This document shows positions 22,869 to 33,786 of a stretch of 64,000 nucleotides of DNA, piece by piece (position 1 is the first letter of the stretch; every line of letters begins with the position of its first letter). The stretch comes from Stenogyne calaminthoides (taxonomy: Eukaryota > Streptophyta > Magnoliopsida > Lamiales > Lamiaceae). Position numbers and translations under genes: made by a program. A model generated the notes under the pieces. It made no database searches and had not been told where the DNA came from. It saw only the letters and a program-made list of their open reading frames with translations. The DNA is taken from contig JBBCBC010000030.1 of the NCBI GenBank assembly GCA_037126765.1, positions 7,772,786 to 7,836,785 on the forward strand. The letters run 5' to 3'.

Positions 22869-25800
22869 ATGAATATCACGTTGGGAAAATATTATCTCCC
22901 TTTATTTTTCATCATTACCTCCTTCTTCTCCACTCACCAACAATCTTACCCCATAGACACCTTAAATAATTCTCAGGTATTCAGAGATAACAGTACTAGT
23001 ACGTTAATTTCATCTGGTGGAACCTTTGAGTTGGGTTTTTTCAGTCCACCGAATTCCAACTACCGGTACCTCGCCATTTGGTATAAGAAAATAACAGGAA
23101 GAACTGTTGTATGGATTGCCAACAGAGATAATTCACTCCCAGATCAATCAGGCGTCCTCAAAGTCGTAAATCCAGGAATTCTAGCTCTTGTAAATGGTAC
23201 TAATACTATTATATGGTCTACTAATACCTCAACAACTGTCAAGACTCCAGTTGCACAGCTGCTTGACTCGGGGAATCTTGTTGTGAGAGATGCAGGGGAT
23301 AATAACCCCGAGAATTTCGTGTGGCAGAGTTTCGACCATCCAACTGATACTCTTTTACCAGGGATGAAGCTAGGCGTGAACTTTCGGACCGGTGCAGAAA
23401 TCTATCTCACGTCATCTAAGAACAGCGGTGATCCAGCATCGGGAGGTTTTACGTATCATTGTGATCCTACTGGTTATCCACAGACTGTGATAAAAGACGG
23501 TAGAGTTTTGCGGTACAGCTCAGGGCCCTGGAATGGTGTAACCTTTAGTGGGAGCAATACCTTGAGGGAGAATCCCACTTACAAGTTTGGAGTGGTCATA
23601 AACGAGAATGAGGCATACTATCATTACGAGCTCTTGAATGACTCGGTATACTCAAGGTTTGCGATAAGCGATACTGGTGTTGGTCAGAGGTGGGTTTGGG
23701 AGTATCAGCAACAAAGCTGGATTAATTATCTTACTGTACCAACAGATAATTGTGATATTTATAATGTTTGCGGTCCGCATGGTACTTGCAATATTGGTAC
23801 GCCTTTTTGTGGATGCTTGAATAAGTTCGAACCGAAAGACCCCGACAGTTGGGGTAGTGGAGATAGGTCAAATGGTTGCATTAGAAGCACACCTTTGAAT
23901 TGTGAAAATGGAGATGCGTTTTTGAAGTATTCCGGTATTAAATTGCCATACGCTCGTGATTCCTGGTACAACACGAGTATGACTCTTGAAGAATGCAAGG
24001 TTCAATGCTTGAAAAATTGCTCCTGTATGGCCTATGCAAGTCTGGATATAAGAAGAGGCGAAAAGGATGTCTACTTTGTCTCGGTGAGCTTGTTGACATC
24101 AGAGATATGGATCCAGGACAAGATATCTATATAAGGATGGCGTCTTCTGAGTTGGGTAAGATTTATTCAATAAAATGATGTATAAGATTTAACATTGGTG
24201 ACATAAAACTGTGGTATAATTGTTGCAAATTCATGGATACATTCTGTTTTCTATCGACATGGAAAAATAATGTTTACTTTCGATATATAATTCTGCAGAC
24301 TCAGGAGGAAGGAAACGGAAAAATACTTATACTGGTATTTTCCTGGTATCTGAATACTGCTTCTGAGTCTAAGCCTGATGTTGTATTCTATGAAAAGAAG
24401 GAAGTTGAATCAACAGCTGCTGAAACAGGTATGCAGAAGTACAACACTCATGTTATTCTATGTAACTTGCTACTATAATTTATAATTTATCTATCATTCA
24501 CAGGTAAAACGAGCCTGAACAATGAGGATAATCATCATGGTCTAAGCCATAACGAGGAACTCGAGCTACCTCTGTTTGACCTATCCAAAATAAGTAAAAG
24601 CTACAGACAATTTTTTCGATAAAACAATAAACTTGGAGAGGGTGGATTTGGATCTGTTTACAAGGTAAAAACTGAATCCATATACATTGCTTCAAATGAT
24701 GTAATTGAGCTTGAATAAGCATTTTGTATAACTTCTGATTGTACATTGAGCTAAGAAAAATCTCAAAAAGTTGATTAGAAAAATCTAAATAAAAGTGATT
24801 CTATATCATGTAAAAGTTCAGTAATAGTAAGTGCCTGTGATATTAACATGTTTTGATACTAGGGAGTGTTAGAAGACGGCAGGAAATTGCTGTGAAACGC
24901 TCATCAAGAACATCCGATCAAGGAGTAGATGAGTTCAAGACTGAAATAGTTTGCATTGCATAAACTTCAGCACCGAAATCTAGTGAAGCTTCTAGGGTGG
25001 TGCTTTCAAGGAGATGAGATGATGCTTGTTTATGAGCACATGCCCAACAAAAGTTTGGACATTATACTATTCCGTAAGGATAAGTTTACTACATGTCTAT
25101 TAGAATAATTTTACATGATATTCAATGACATTTATTAAAGCCAATTTAATAGGACAGAAAATATATACATTAATCATGATGTATTTTCTGAATATTGTTT
25201 AACATAACTTTGATTCTCAATTTTATACATGTTCGTCCTTTCGGCAGATCCTACCAAAAGCACGTTACTGGATTGGCCTATGCGCCTCAACATTATCAAT
25301 GGTATTGCTCGGGCCTTATGTATCTTCATCAAGATTCCCGCCTCCGAGTAATCCACAGAGACCCCTCAAAGCTAGCAATATATTACTAGATTCTGATATG
25401 AACCCAAAGATATCAGACTTTGGTCTTATAGAACTTTTGGAGGAACGAAACTGGAGACAACATAAGCCGAGTAGTAGGAACATTGTATGTATAATTCTTG
25501 TGTCTTAATACATCACATGCACCTCGTTTTCTTGTACTTTAATTAATAGCAATCATTTTTATGTAGTGGCTACATGTCCCCAGAATATGCGGTAGACGGC
25601 CTCTTTTCAGTGAAATCAGATGTGTTTAGCTTCGGAGTTCTAGTCCTTGAGATTGTGAGTGGTAAGAGAAACAGAGGATTTATTCATAAAGATCACCACC
25701 TCAACCTTCTTGGACATGTAAGTATTACATTATGTAGAACCTTGCATCTGAATTTGATATGAAATAATACTTAGAATATGAGCAAATATAACAGGCATGG

Positions 25801-26103
25801 ATGCTTTACAAAGAAGAAAGGCCAGAAGAAGCGGTTGATTCTTGTCTCAGAAATTCAAGCTATTTACCAGAAATACAACGATTAATCCACATCGGTCTTT
25901 TATGTGTTCAAGAACACACAGAAGATAGGCCGGGCATGGCTTCAGTGGTACAGATGCTGAGCAATGATGGTCCCTTGCCTGAACCTAAACGTCCCGGTTT
26001 TTTCACTACAAGAGATGTACGCAGAACTGCAACTTCAGTTAGCCCAAGCACAACAAGTACAAATAATAATACAATGAGCATTACGTTGTTAGAGCCTCTA
26101 TAA
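22869..26103 (+). pseudogene. G-type lectin S-receptor-like kinase, copy D; ectodomain open, kinase half frameshifted
   Basis: The start ATG at 22,869 opens 421 codons: hydrophobic signal peptide (YYLPLFFIITSFF), bulb-type lectin domain (GGTFELGFFSP), S-locus glycoprotein domain, EGF-like segment (CGPHGTCN) and most of PAN. A lost base near 24,060 shifts the frame just before the exon end. Exons by homology: 22,869-24,155; 24,299-24,428; 24,504-24,664; 24,863-25,073; 25,248-25,484; 25,567-25,717; 25,795-26,103. Exon 2 is frameshifted. Exon 3 has an extra base (AGTAAAAGCTAC) and then a stop. Exons 4 and 5 have several indels, and HRDLK reads HRDPSK. Exons 6 and 7 are open, ending LLEPL instead of the usual LLEAR. 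If expressed, only a secreted truncated ectodomain is possible. Confidence 0.9.
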
Positions 26104-26840
26104 CTAAAATGGTAGTTAGTTTATACTCTTTGTTTTTGTATCTGTTTCAATATCTGAATGAACTTTCTGTTAATTCAAAATTCATGTTTGCAGAAAAAGA
26201 TTGTTGATCCACATTAGGCAGACAATTATAATAGTGTTGAATATTATTTCTAGAGAAGTGCTGAGCAACAAGGTTAGGATTAGAAAAATGGTGTTCTCAA
26301 ATTAATGAGAGAAAAACTCATTTTATGGCTTACATTGAACCCAGGACATTCATCATTATTCAGATTTTACCGTGATTTCGTGAATATAAAGAAAAAGTAG
26401 GCGTGGATACTGTGATTTTCTTTTTTTATGGTTTTCACTTATAAGTACTATCATTTGAATTATGAGTTACGCCGAACGCGAAAACTTTCACGTATTTAAA
26501 AATATATAAAATCGATCTAAATCAACCATTTACACCCCTAAACACTAAATAAATGAACCCTAAATTACGACTTATTCTACCAACTACGACTACTTCGGAT
26601 GAAAAGAACCACTTAACCACTAATTTTTGCTTTTACCTTCACCAATTACGTAATTTGGTAATAGAATTAAAAAGTTTTTTCATATATTTAAAAATTTTTA
26701 TACTAACTTTGTCTTGAAAATTATTTAAGAATCATAGTGATAGATAAAACAACCCCACAATTAAGTTTAACTCCGATCAAGGTAATCAAATTCTTCTACG
26801 TTGGCCTCAAATTTCTTACTCTCTGTTTCATCTCATCGCT
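26104..26840. other. 3' flank of copy D, no gene seen
   Basis: AT-rich sequence following the stop of copy D. Its first 100 bases resemble the 3' flank of copy A (GAACTTTCTGTTAAT occurs in both). No coding region or repeat was recognised beyond that. Confidence 0.4.
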
Positions 26841-26844
26841 TACC

Positions 26845-26925
26845 CAAATGCAAGAGTATAGGTGATGCCAGGAAGATGTTTGATGAAATGCCTGACAGAA
26901 ATGTGCTACTATCTGTTATGAACTA
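26845..26925 (+). pseudogene. PPR protein fragment
   Basis: The plus strand encodes a PPR-like run containing SIGDARKMFDEMPDRNVLL. It closely matches the scrap at 15,922-15,984 and the minus-strand scrap at 5,088-5,180. It ends near 26,925, where LTR-like sequence starts. Confidence 0.65.
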
Positions 26926-26927
26926 AG

Positions 26928-27297
26928 CCAATTATCTGATCTAATTAGTTCAACCGTGAGCTCAATAACACAAAAACACAAGCCAGCGAAAAGAAAAATG
27001 AGAAAGATGAAGAATTCAACACGATTTATGTGGTTTGATTTATTGATCTACGTCCAAAGGGATCAAGAGACTAGTCTGTTTCACTATCAGCAATCAATTA
27101 CAGATTACAATCAATAATCTAGCTAAAATAGCTTTGATTCTATCAACCAGATGGGAAAACTGTCAAAATCAATCGCTTTTAGATGCTTGAAAATGCCCTG
27201 TAAGAATCGTAGTTCAATTCTAGCTCATAACGGATTCATATCAGCTAAACTGCAGCTCCAAGTCGCGAGCAGTTATTTTGTTCCATTTCCTAACTGC
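26928..27297. repeat. probable LTR fragment of a copia-type element, cut by the gap
   Basis: It begins near TGTTATGAACTAAGCC and includes GTGGTTTGATTTATTGATCTACGTCC, which resembles the GTGGTTCAGAGACTCAAGCTCCTACGTCC segment in the Sirevirus LTR at 52,580. It runs into the N gap, so its far end and any coding region are unknown. Confidence 0.35.
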
Positions 27298-27797
27298 NNN
27301 NNNNNNNNNNNNNNNNNNNNNNNNNNNNNNNNNNNNNNNNNNNNNNNNNNNNNNNNNNNNNNNNNNNNNNNNNNNNNNNNNNNNNNNNNNNNNNNNNNNN
27401 NNNNNNNNNNNNNNNNNNNNNNNNNNNNNNNNNNNNNNNNNNNNNNNNNNNNNNNNNNNNNNNNNNNNNNNNNNNNNNNNNNNNNNNNNNNNNNNNNNNN
27501 NNNNNNNNNNNNNNNNNNNNNNNNNNNNNNNNNNNNNNNNNNNNNNNNNNNNNNNNNNNNNNNNNNNNNNNNNNNNNNNNNNNNNNNNNNNNNNNNNNNN
27601 NNNNNNNNNNNNNNNNNNNNNNNNNNNNNNNNNNNNNNNNNNNNNNNNNNNNNNNNNNNNNNNNNNNNNNNNNNNNNNNNNNNNNNNNNNNNNNNNNNNN
27701 NNNNNNNNNNNNNNNNNNNNNNNNNNNNNNNNNNNNNNNNNNNNNNNNNNNNNNNNNNNNNNNNNNNNNNNNNNNNNNNNNNNNNNNNNNNNNNNNN
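27298..27797. other. assembly gap (500 N)
   Basis: Exactly 500 undetermined bases, most likely a fixed-size scaffold placeholder. True content and length are unknown, and the sequences on the two sides should not be assumed adjacent. Confidence 0.99.
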
Positions 27798-27916
27798 TAA
27801 TCATCTAATTAAAAAAACACACAAAAATTAATTCAAGCCACGTACTAACAACAATTAATCCAAGCTACTAATAACAATATAATTAAACCAATATTAATCA
27901 CACACTAACAACAATA

Positions 27917-28290
27917 CTTTTGAATGAAACAACTAATACCTTTGAATGAAACGTCTAATACTTTTTAAATAAACAACTAATACCTTTGAATGGAACACCT
28001 AATATCTTATTATGAAACAACTAATACCTTTTAATGAAATAACTAATACCTTTGAATGAAACACCTAATACTTTTTTATTAATGAAACAACTAATACCTT
28101 TGAATAAACACCTAATACCTTATTATGAAACAACTAATACATTTGAATGAAATAACTAATACCTATGAATGAAACACCTAATACTTTTTTATGAATCAAC
28201 TAATATTACCTTTTAATGAAACACCTAATACTTTTAAATTGAACAACTAATACCTTTAAATGAAACAACTAATACTTTTGAGTGAAACAA
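27917..28290. repeat. minisatellite, ~22-bp unit, about 16 copies
   Basis: The unit is close to AACAACTAATACCTTTGAATGA. Copies vary in two recurrent types (AACAACTAAT and AACACCTAAT) that tend to alternate, so there may be a higher-order period of about 44 or more. It starts 120 bases after the assembly gap, which may itself be an unresolved part of the array. Confidence 0.9.
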
Positions 28291-28436
28291 CACACAAATT
28301 GACAACCAATTAACCACAATCTAATCAAACAATAATTAATTCTAACATATAACAACAATTAAACTAAATTAAACAATCTAATATTCAAACAAACAACAAT
28401 TAAAACCAAGCCAATTAACCAATTAATTAATCTAAC

Positions 28437-28515
28437 ATTATATATATCCTACCATATGTAGATATATATAAATATATATATATATATACACATACATATA
28501 TATATATATAAAAAC
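28437..28515. repeat. (AT)n-rich low-complexity tract
   Basis: Interrupted TA dinucleotide repeats with a few C interruptions. Confidence 0.85.
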
Positions 28516-28549
28516 ATTAAATAAAATAATTAAATTACCTATATATAGA

Positions 28550-28740
28550 GGAAGAAAGGCGTGGGAGGGGGGAGGAGGGAGGAGGAGGAGGCAGTGGGGG
28601 TAGGGAGGAGGAGGAGGTGGAGGCGGCCACGGCGGCGGTAGTGGAGGAGGAGGAGGAGGACGGGCAGTAGGAGGAGGAGGTGGAGGCGGACGGCGGTAGG
28701 GGAGGAGGAGGGCGAGGCTGCGTGGCAGCAATGCAGTGGT
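28550..28740. repeat. GGA/GGC-rich purine tract
   Basis: About 190 bases dominated by GGAGGA, GGCGGC and GGTGG words, in sharp contrast with the AT-rich surroundings. On the minus strand it would encode runs of proline, but the frame is simply a by-product of the triplet repeat. It adjoins the inverted-repeat segment at 28,850 and may belong to the same element. Confidence 0.8.
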
Positions 28741-28849
28741 GGCGGCGGAAAAAAATGGAGAAGGGAGGAGAATATATTGGACTAGAGATGAGAATGTGTG
28801 TAGAAAAAAGCGATGGGGGCTCGGATATAGGGCTGCATTCCATTCCTTC

Positions 28850-28995
28850 AGAAGCGGTTGGAACCGCTCTCTCTTGCGGAGTTGAACCGCATTCCAAGCA
28901 ATTGTTCTTGCAGAGGCGGTTATAAACCGCATTGCAAATGAAGCTTCTGAGGCGTTACGACATTTCTCCAAATGGAAAGCGGTTTGAACCACTTT
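28850..28995. repeat. short inverted repeats similar to CACTA subterminal repeats
   Basis: Several small palindromes: AGCGGTTGGAACCGCT at about 28,851-28,866, GCGGTTATAAACCGC at about 28,916-28,930, and AAGCGGTTTGAACC at about 28,978-28,991. The core (GCGGTT/AACCGC) is the one repeated at the 3' end of the CACTA element at 10.9-11.5 kb. This is probably the end of a related, non-autonomous element; no terminal CACTA or TAGTG was found. Confidence 0.55.
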
Positions 28996-29469
28996 TTTTT
29001 ATTTATTTTTTTATTAAAACCGCTCCAAAATCCTTTTTTTAGAGCTCTTTCTATAATTAAAATTACAAACTACGATTTAAAGCAGAATATTTTCCAATAT
29101 TGGCAGAAAAACTGGAATTCTTGCGAATTTTGTTTTGGAGCACGTAAAAGTCCAAGCCAACGAAATTCTGTCTGGCATGCATTGATAGCGATATTCATCA
29201 GGTAATTATATTATTTCGATAGTAAAATCCAATACTTAATTAATATAATATTAATTTAAGATTTTTTTGTATATTTGTTACGAGTGAAAATATTCATTTT
29301 TCATAGTACACAAAAAAACTGCAAAACTTATTATGTCTCATGTATAAGATCGACTATATATATATATATATATTTTGTTAATGTTACTGTTTACCCAAGA
29401 ATAAACAGTTGGCTTTCTCTCACATTTTCGTAATTATGAATGCATGATTTTTAATTAATAGACATTTTA

Positions 29470-29764
29470 AAAATTGGGAGTTAAAATGGAATAGAAATTT
29501 TTTTGATCGTGAGACATCTACTATTAATGAGCTTCTTTGTTTGATCAACATAATTCAATTAAAGGAAGACGAGGATGATACATGGAAATGGAAGGCATCT
29601 TTGAACAACCAGTTTAAGCTGAAAAAGGCGCATGAATTGTTGAGTGCTCCAGCACATACGATGGTTAGGGACCCTATTGCTAGCTCAACCTTGGCAGAAT
29701 TTGGAGCAAGATTGCGCCTCTTAAAACCTTGGTGATGGCTTGATGACTTTTACAAGATAGACTA
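29470..29764 (+). pseudogene. LINE reverse-transcriptase remnant, first part (zf-RVT region)
   Basis: The plus strand encodes INIIQLKEDEDDTWKWKAS and then FKLKKAHELLS, the pattern DxWxWKxxxxGxFxVKSAYELL that precedes the zf-RVT domain of plant non-LTR elements. After a frameshift the words WSKIAPLKTLVMA follow (about 29,704-29,742). The matching continuation (DRLPTRVNLMKHNIL) lies 4 kb downstream at about 33,787. The remnant ends at GACTA (29,760-29,764), the presumed target duplication of the intervening insertion. Confidence 0.75.
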
Positions 29765-30145
29765 TATATGTAATAGCCGCGCTTCTTAATACTATTATTC
29801 GATCAATATATTTTATGCATTGCGTGCATTTTATATTATTTACGTGTTAATATTATTTATGTCTTATTGGTGATTTTGAATTATTTATCTTGCGTGTATT
29901 TCGTATTATTTATGTATTATTTGTGATCATTCTTTATTTTATCTTGCATTTAAATTTCCTTTAAATATTGAATTATTATTATGCTTTTACTTATTTAATG
30001 GCAAGAAAACCCCAATATAATTTGGTGGACTCTATTAGAATTTAAGTGGCTCTCATAAATAAGTTAGTGCTTAATAATATCAATTAAAATGGAAAGCAAT
30101 AAACAAATAAACATATAGAATTAATAAATAAGTGTATAGCATTAA

Positions 30146-30183
30146 TTAATAATAATAGTAACAACAACAACAACAATAACAAC

Positions 30184-30259
<76 letters not shown>
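30146..30259. repeat. (AAC)n/(AAT)n microsatellite
   Basis: A short AAC run grades into a pure AAT/TAA run of about 80 bases. Long poly-leucine and poly-isoleucine frames here are artefacts. Confidence 0.95.
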
Positions 30260-32091
30260 TCAAATGTGACAACTTCAATTTCTAAACTCATATATATATA
30301 TATATATATGTACACCATAAACGTATGCATGTCATCTTTAGTATAGTGATACTATAATTGATAAAAGAAATAAAAGTTAAAAAGGAAAAAATAAATAGAA
30401 GGAAGAGTACATAAGAAGCTAAACAGGCGGTTGATGGGGGAACTTCTACATACCTTAAACCTTTTGATTAGTACACAATATTTATCCGCACATAAAGTCA
30501 GGAGAACACATTTGAGAGAGAGCGAGAAGGAGGGGAAGCGAGAATATACAGGTTAAATATTTTGCAGGTAATTTCCATGTTTTAGGATTATGATTCTCTT
30601 ACTAATTAAAATATGTTGGAGTAGGAGGAATTGCTTAGCTTAGTAGCTATTTCAACCATACAGCGAAAATTAATTTAATTTGGTTTCAACTTAAAAATAA
30701 AATTTTAAAAGACGGAGGAATTCCTTGGTATCTTGATTAATTGAATCTTAGAATGATAAGGTGTATTAATGTTATATAAATGGATATCATGTCTACTATA
30801 TTTTGGAAGAAGGTTTTATGGGATCGATTATTAACATAATTTAAGTATAATCTATAGAGATAAAGTCCCCTTATTAAAGTATTTATTTGTGAATATAATT
30901 ATAAAGAGATTAAGTGGAGTTGCAGGAGAGACACCTTATTACTAATTTAACTAGTTAGTCATTTGGAGTAATGCTTATAATTGATTTGTATTAGATTTTG
31001 GTTGTGGTAAGCGAAAAGGAGGGTTAGGAGTTCGAGGTATCGATATTTTACGGATTCGAGTTAAGTAGAAATTCATTTGCAACTACAATGCATAAACATA
31101 ATATTATGTGATTTATTTGTGATTAACTGACAATACGTGGATAATATGTCGATCGTGAGATTTGATTGACATTCAGTGATCACCTTGGAAAGAACTGATG
31201 AGCTTGATATTTGATGTAAATTGGGTATGTGATATGTGAAACTTGTGAGTTAACCTGTGCTGCATTGCATTACATCATGCATATCATGCATTATCATGAA
31301 ATCAGATTTGATCAAATAATGTGTGTGTGTTGTGCGGATTATACTCAGAGACGGAAGGGGCGACTGAGTGGTAGTGACCCGGGCATATCTGGCGGTATGC
31401 CCGGTAGAAAATAGCGTCGATGTTTATGTGGAAGGCGACACAAGTGGTAGTGACCGGATAATAAATCCTCGCGGTACCCCGAGTAAACACCGTTTTTTGT
31501 ACTATGTTGTTGGACCACCTAGGAGTAAAGCGGCGAGTGAGCTCCTGGCGTGGGCTACCTAGCGTGAGTCATTTGGCAACTTTGAGTAAAGGCGACCAGT
31601 GAGCTCTTGGAGTGGGCTACTCAGTGTTTGCCAAAATGTTTGTCATTTCGATATATATGTGATGAGCTTAATCTGGTGTATAACGGTGAGTCAGGCAGCC
31701 CCTCACGAGTGTTTCATAAATAAATTGATAATTTCAAAAGAGAGTGTATGGGGAGGATTTTAAAAGATTCACAACATCATGCATAATTTCTGCTTACTGA
31801 GATTTATATGTCTCACCTAGTTTATGCATTGTAGGTAATTTTGATGAGATGTGACCTGCTGGCTTTACTGGACGAGCTGTGGAGCTCCTGCAGGTTTTGA
31901 GTGGCGGTGTACATAGATGATGACCTATTGGGCATACCGTGACTTATTGTGCTTCCTTTGTTATATTTTGTCGCTTTTGGGATACGTGCTATCTTATGTT
32001 ATGTTATTAGGGCTTACACATACTAGTGTGTGTTGGCTTGGAGTTTGAGTTTAGATGACTGGTTTATTGGTATTTATTATATATATATATA

Positions 32092-32636
32092 TACGGTTTT
32101 GATCATATGACCGTAGGTGGGCACAAACTTATATGTCCACCGCTTATGTGACGCGCCACATATGCAAGGTCCCACCATCATTTAATTAATTTCTTTAATT
32201 AATTCAATTGTTTAATTAATTATATAAACATGAACCCTTAACTATAAACCCTAAACCATGAACCATTCGGGCCGGGTGAACCATGAACCACTCGAGCCGG
32301 GTTCGGGTTCGGGTTTGGTTGGGTCCGGGTCGCGTAATTTTTTTTAATTATATAAACCTAAACCCTAAATTATGAACCCTAAACCATGAACCATTCGGGC
32401 CAGGTGAACCATGAACCACTAGGGCCGGGTTCGAGTTCGGGTGGTGTTGAGTTCAGGTCGGGTAAAAAAAATTAATATAATTAATAAAATTGGGTAAAGT
32501 ATGGAATATATATAAATGAAAAGATTGAATTAATTAAAGAAACTAATTAAATGATGGTGGGACCTTGCATATGTGGCGCGCCACATAAACGGTGACATAT
32601 AAGTTTGTGCCCACCTGCGGGCATATGATCAAATTC

Positions 32637-32640
<4 letters not shown>
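32092..32640. mobile_element. MITE-like element with ~115-bp terminal inverted repeats
   Basis: The left arm (about 32,095-32,210; GATCATATGACCGTAGG, GGGCACAAACTTATATGTC, GCGCCACATATGCAAGGTCC) recurs as the reverse complement at about 32,520-32,632. The arms include the palindrome TGTGGCGCGCCACA. The interior holds two tandem copies (about 32,215 and 32,343) of a ~120-bp segment with CCTAAACCATGAACCATTCGGGCC. Both ends sit in (TA)n, so the target duplication cannot be read. There is no coding capacity. Confidence 0.85.

Positions 32641-32692
<52 letters not shown>
32637..32692. repeat. (AT)n microsatellite
   Basis: About 28 uninterrupted TA dinucleotides directly after the MITE. A second tract (33,608-33,650) lies on the other side of the protease-like fragment. 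Confidence 0.95.
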
Positions 32693-32695
<3 letters not shown>

Positions 32696-33054
32696 CTAAT
32701 TTTAGTTCTTAAAAAACTGAAACTAAAGTTACAGCCTTATTACACTTCAGTGTTAATATTCAGCAAGATTCTAAAAGCTTAGTGAAAGTTTTACTGTATG
32801 AGAAGAAATCCTATCCTAGAACAGCTAACAACCCCTTTTTCTTAACCATAAATATAATCTTATGACAACAAAAACTTGTACAAACAAAGTTAATGAAAAC
32901 CAAGTCTTAAAAGAAACCTTCCTTCAAATAATAATCGAACTGTAAAATAATAATTCCTCATCTTGACAGGTTCTGAGTTGTAAATAGGATTTACACCACC
33001 TCTGGCTATCTCAATATTCAGCCTGTTCAAGCCTTTTGGCCTTATAATCTTACA

Positions 33055-33066
33055 GCTCTGATACCA
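33055..33066 (-). promoter_or_regulatory. tRNA-iMet primer-binding site of a reverse-transcribing element
   Basis: The complement reads TGGTATCAGAGC, a perfect match to the initiator-Met site used by plant retroelements and pararetroviruses. A GTATATATAC sequence at 33,295-33,304 lies about 230 bases upstream on the same strand. No LTR pair was found around it. Confidence 0.5.
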
Positions 33067-33189
33067 TTATATGAGGGGTGTGTTTTAAGATTTTGGTAAG
33101 ACTTTGGTACATATTAACCAAAAAGAAAATAAAACAAACAAGGAGATACATTAAACATGAAAGAAATAAAGATAGAAGACTTGTTATAA

Positions 33190-33560
33190 AATTTAATCCT
33201 AAAAGGAAGTCTTGGGACTTTATTTCTTTAGGATTTATAAGAATTTGTGGTAATTCATATTTAAAACTATAATTCCCAGCAAAGTCCAAAAATTGTATAT
33301 ATACCTAAAGCTTCTACATAGTGAGTTATTTTGATTATTCTATTTTCAACAGTTTTAGTTTCTAGATTGTAATATTGTATCCTTTAAGTTTATGATATTT
33401 TTGAGGTATTAAATCATATCCTATCATACTTTTGGTACTTCCTGTGTCTAGAAGTGTTGCTAGATTGATGTAATTATTTTGATCTAGCCATACTCTGCAT
33501 TGAAGAGTTATTAAATTTGCTAGGTCTAAATTTTTATATTGAACCAGAACAAGTCAAAAG
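33190..33560 (-). pseudogene. retropepsin-like aspartic protease fragment of a reverse-transcribing element
   Basis: On the minus strand the region encodes an aspartic-protease active site (LLDTGS, near 33,445) preceded by a hydrophobic strand. Further on, in a shifted frame, a DFLLGLNF segment (near 33,195) resembles the second conserved loop of retropepsins of caulimovirids and Ty3 elements. Reverse transcriptase should follow but does not. Instead, unrelated sequence leads within 130 bases to a tRNA-iMet primer site. This is probably a rearranged scrap of an endogenous pararetrovirus or a gypsy-type element; the two cannot be separated by eye. A stop and a frame change make it non-functional. 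Confidence 0.5.
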
Positions 33561-33605
33561 TTTTTCTGAAATTACAAAATCTAAACCTGATGAAATAATT
33601 CAAAA

Positions 33606-33607
<2 letters not shown>

Positions 33608-33650
<43 letters not shown>
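33608..33650. repeat. (AT)n microsatellite
   Basis: About 21 TA dinucleotides. Confidence 0.95.
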
Positions 33651-33652
<2 letters not shown>

Positions 33653-33786
33653 GTTTGGCGTGAAAGCAGGTTATGTTGGTAAATGAGATGATGTTGAGGT
33701 CATAATGTTCCGAATTTTTTTTAGCGAGTTTACAAGCTAAATTATAATTATATTAGTATTATGTTAGGTTAAATAAGGGTGGTCGT

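Noticed and set aside
27151..27831. Long open frames across the gap
   Set aside because: They consist almost entirely of undetermined bases translated as X.
28438..28992. Proline-rich 184-codon protein on the minus strand
   Set aside because: The frame is a by-product of the GGA/GGC triplet tract and runs into (AT)n. Two frames of the same strand give equally long low-complexity proteins, and no domain flanks it.
30084..30330. Poly-leucine / poly-isoleucine proteins
   Set aside because: They are translations of an AAT microsatellite.
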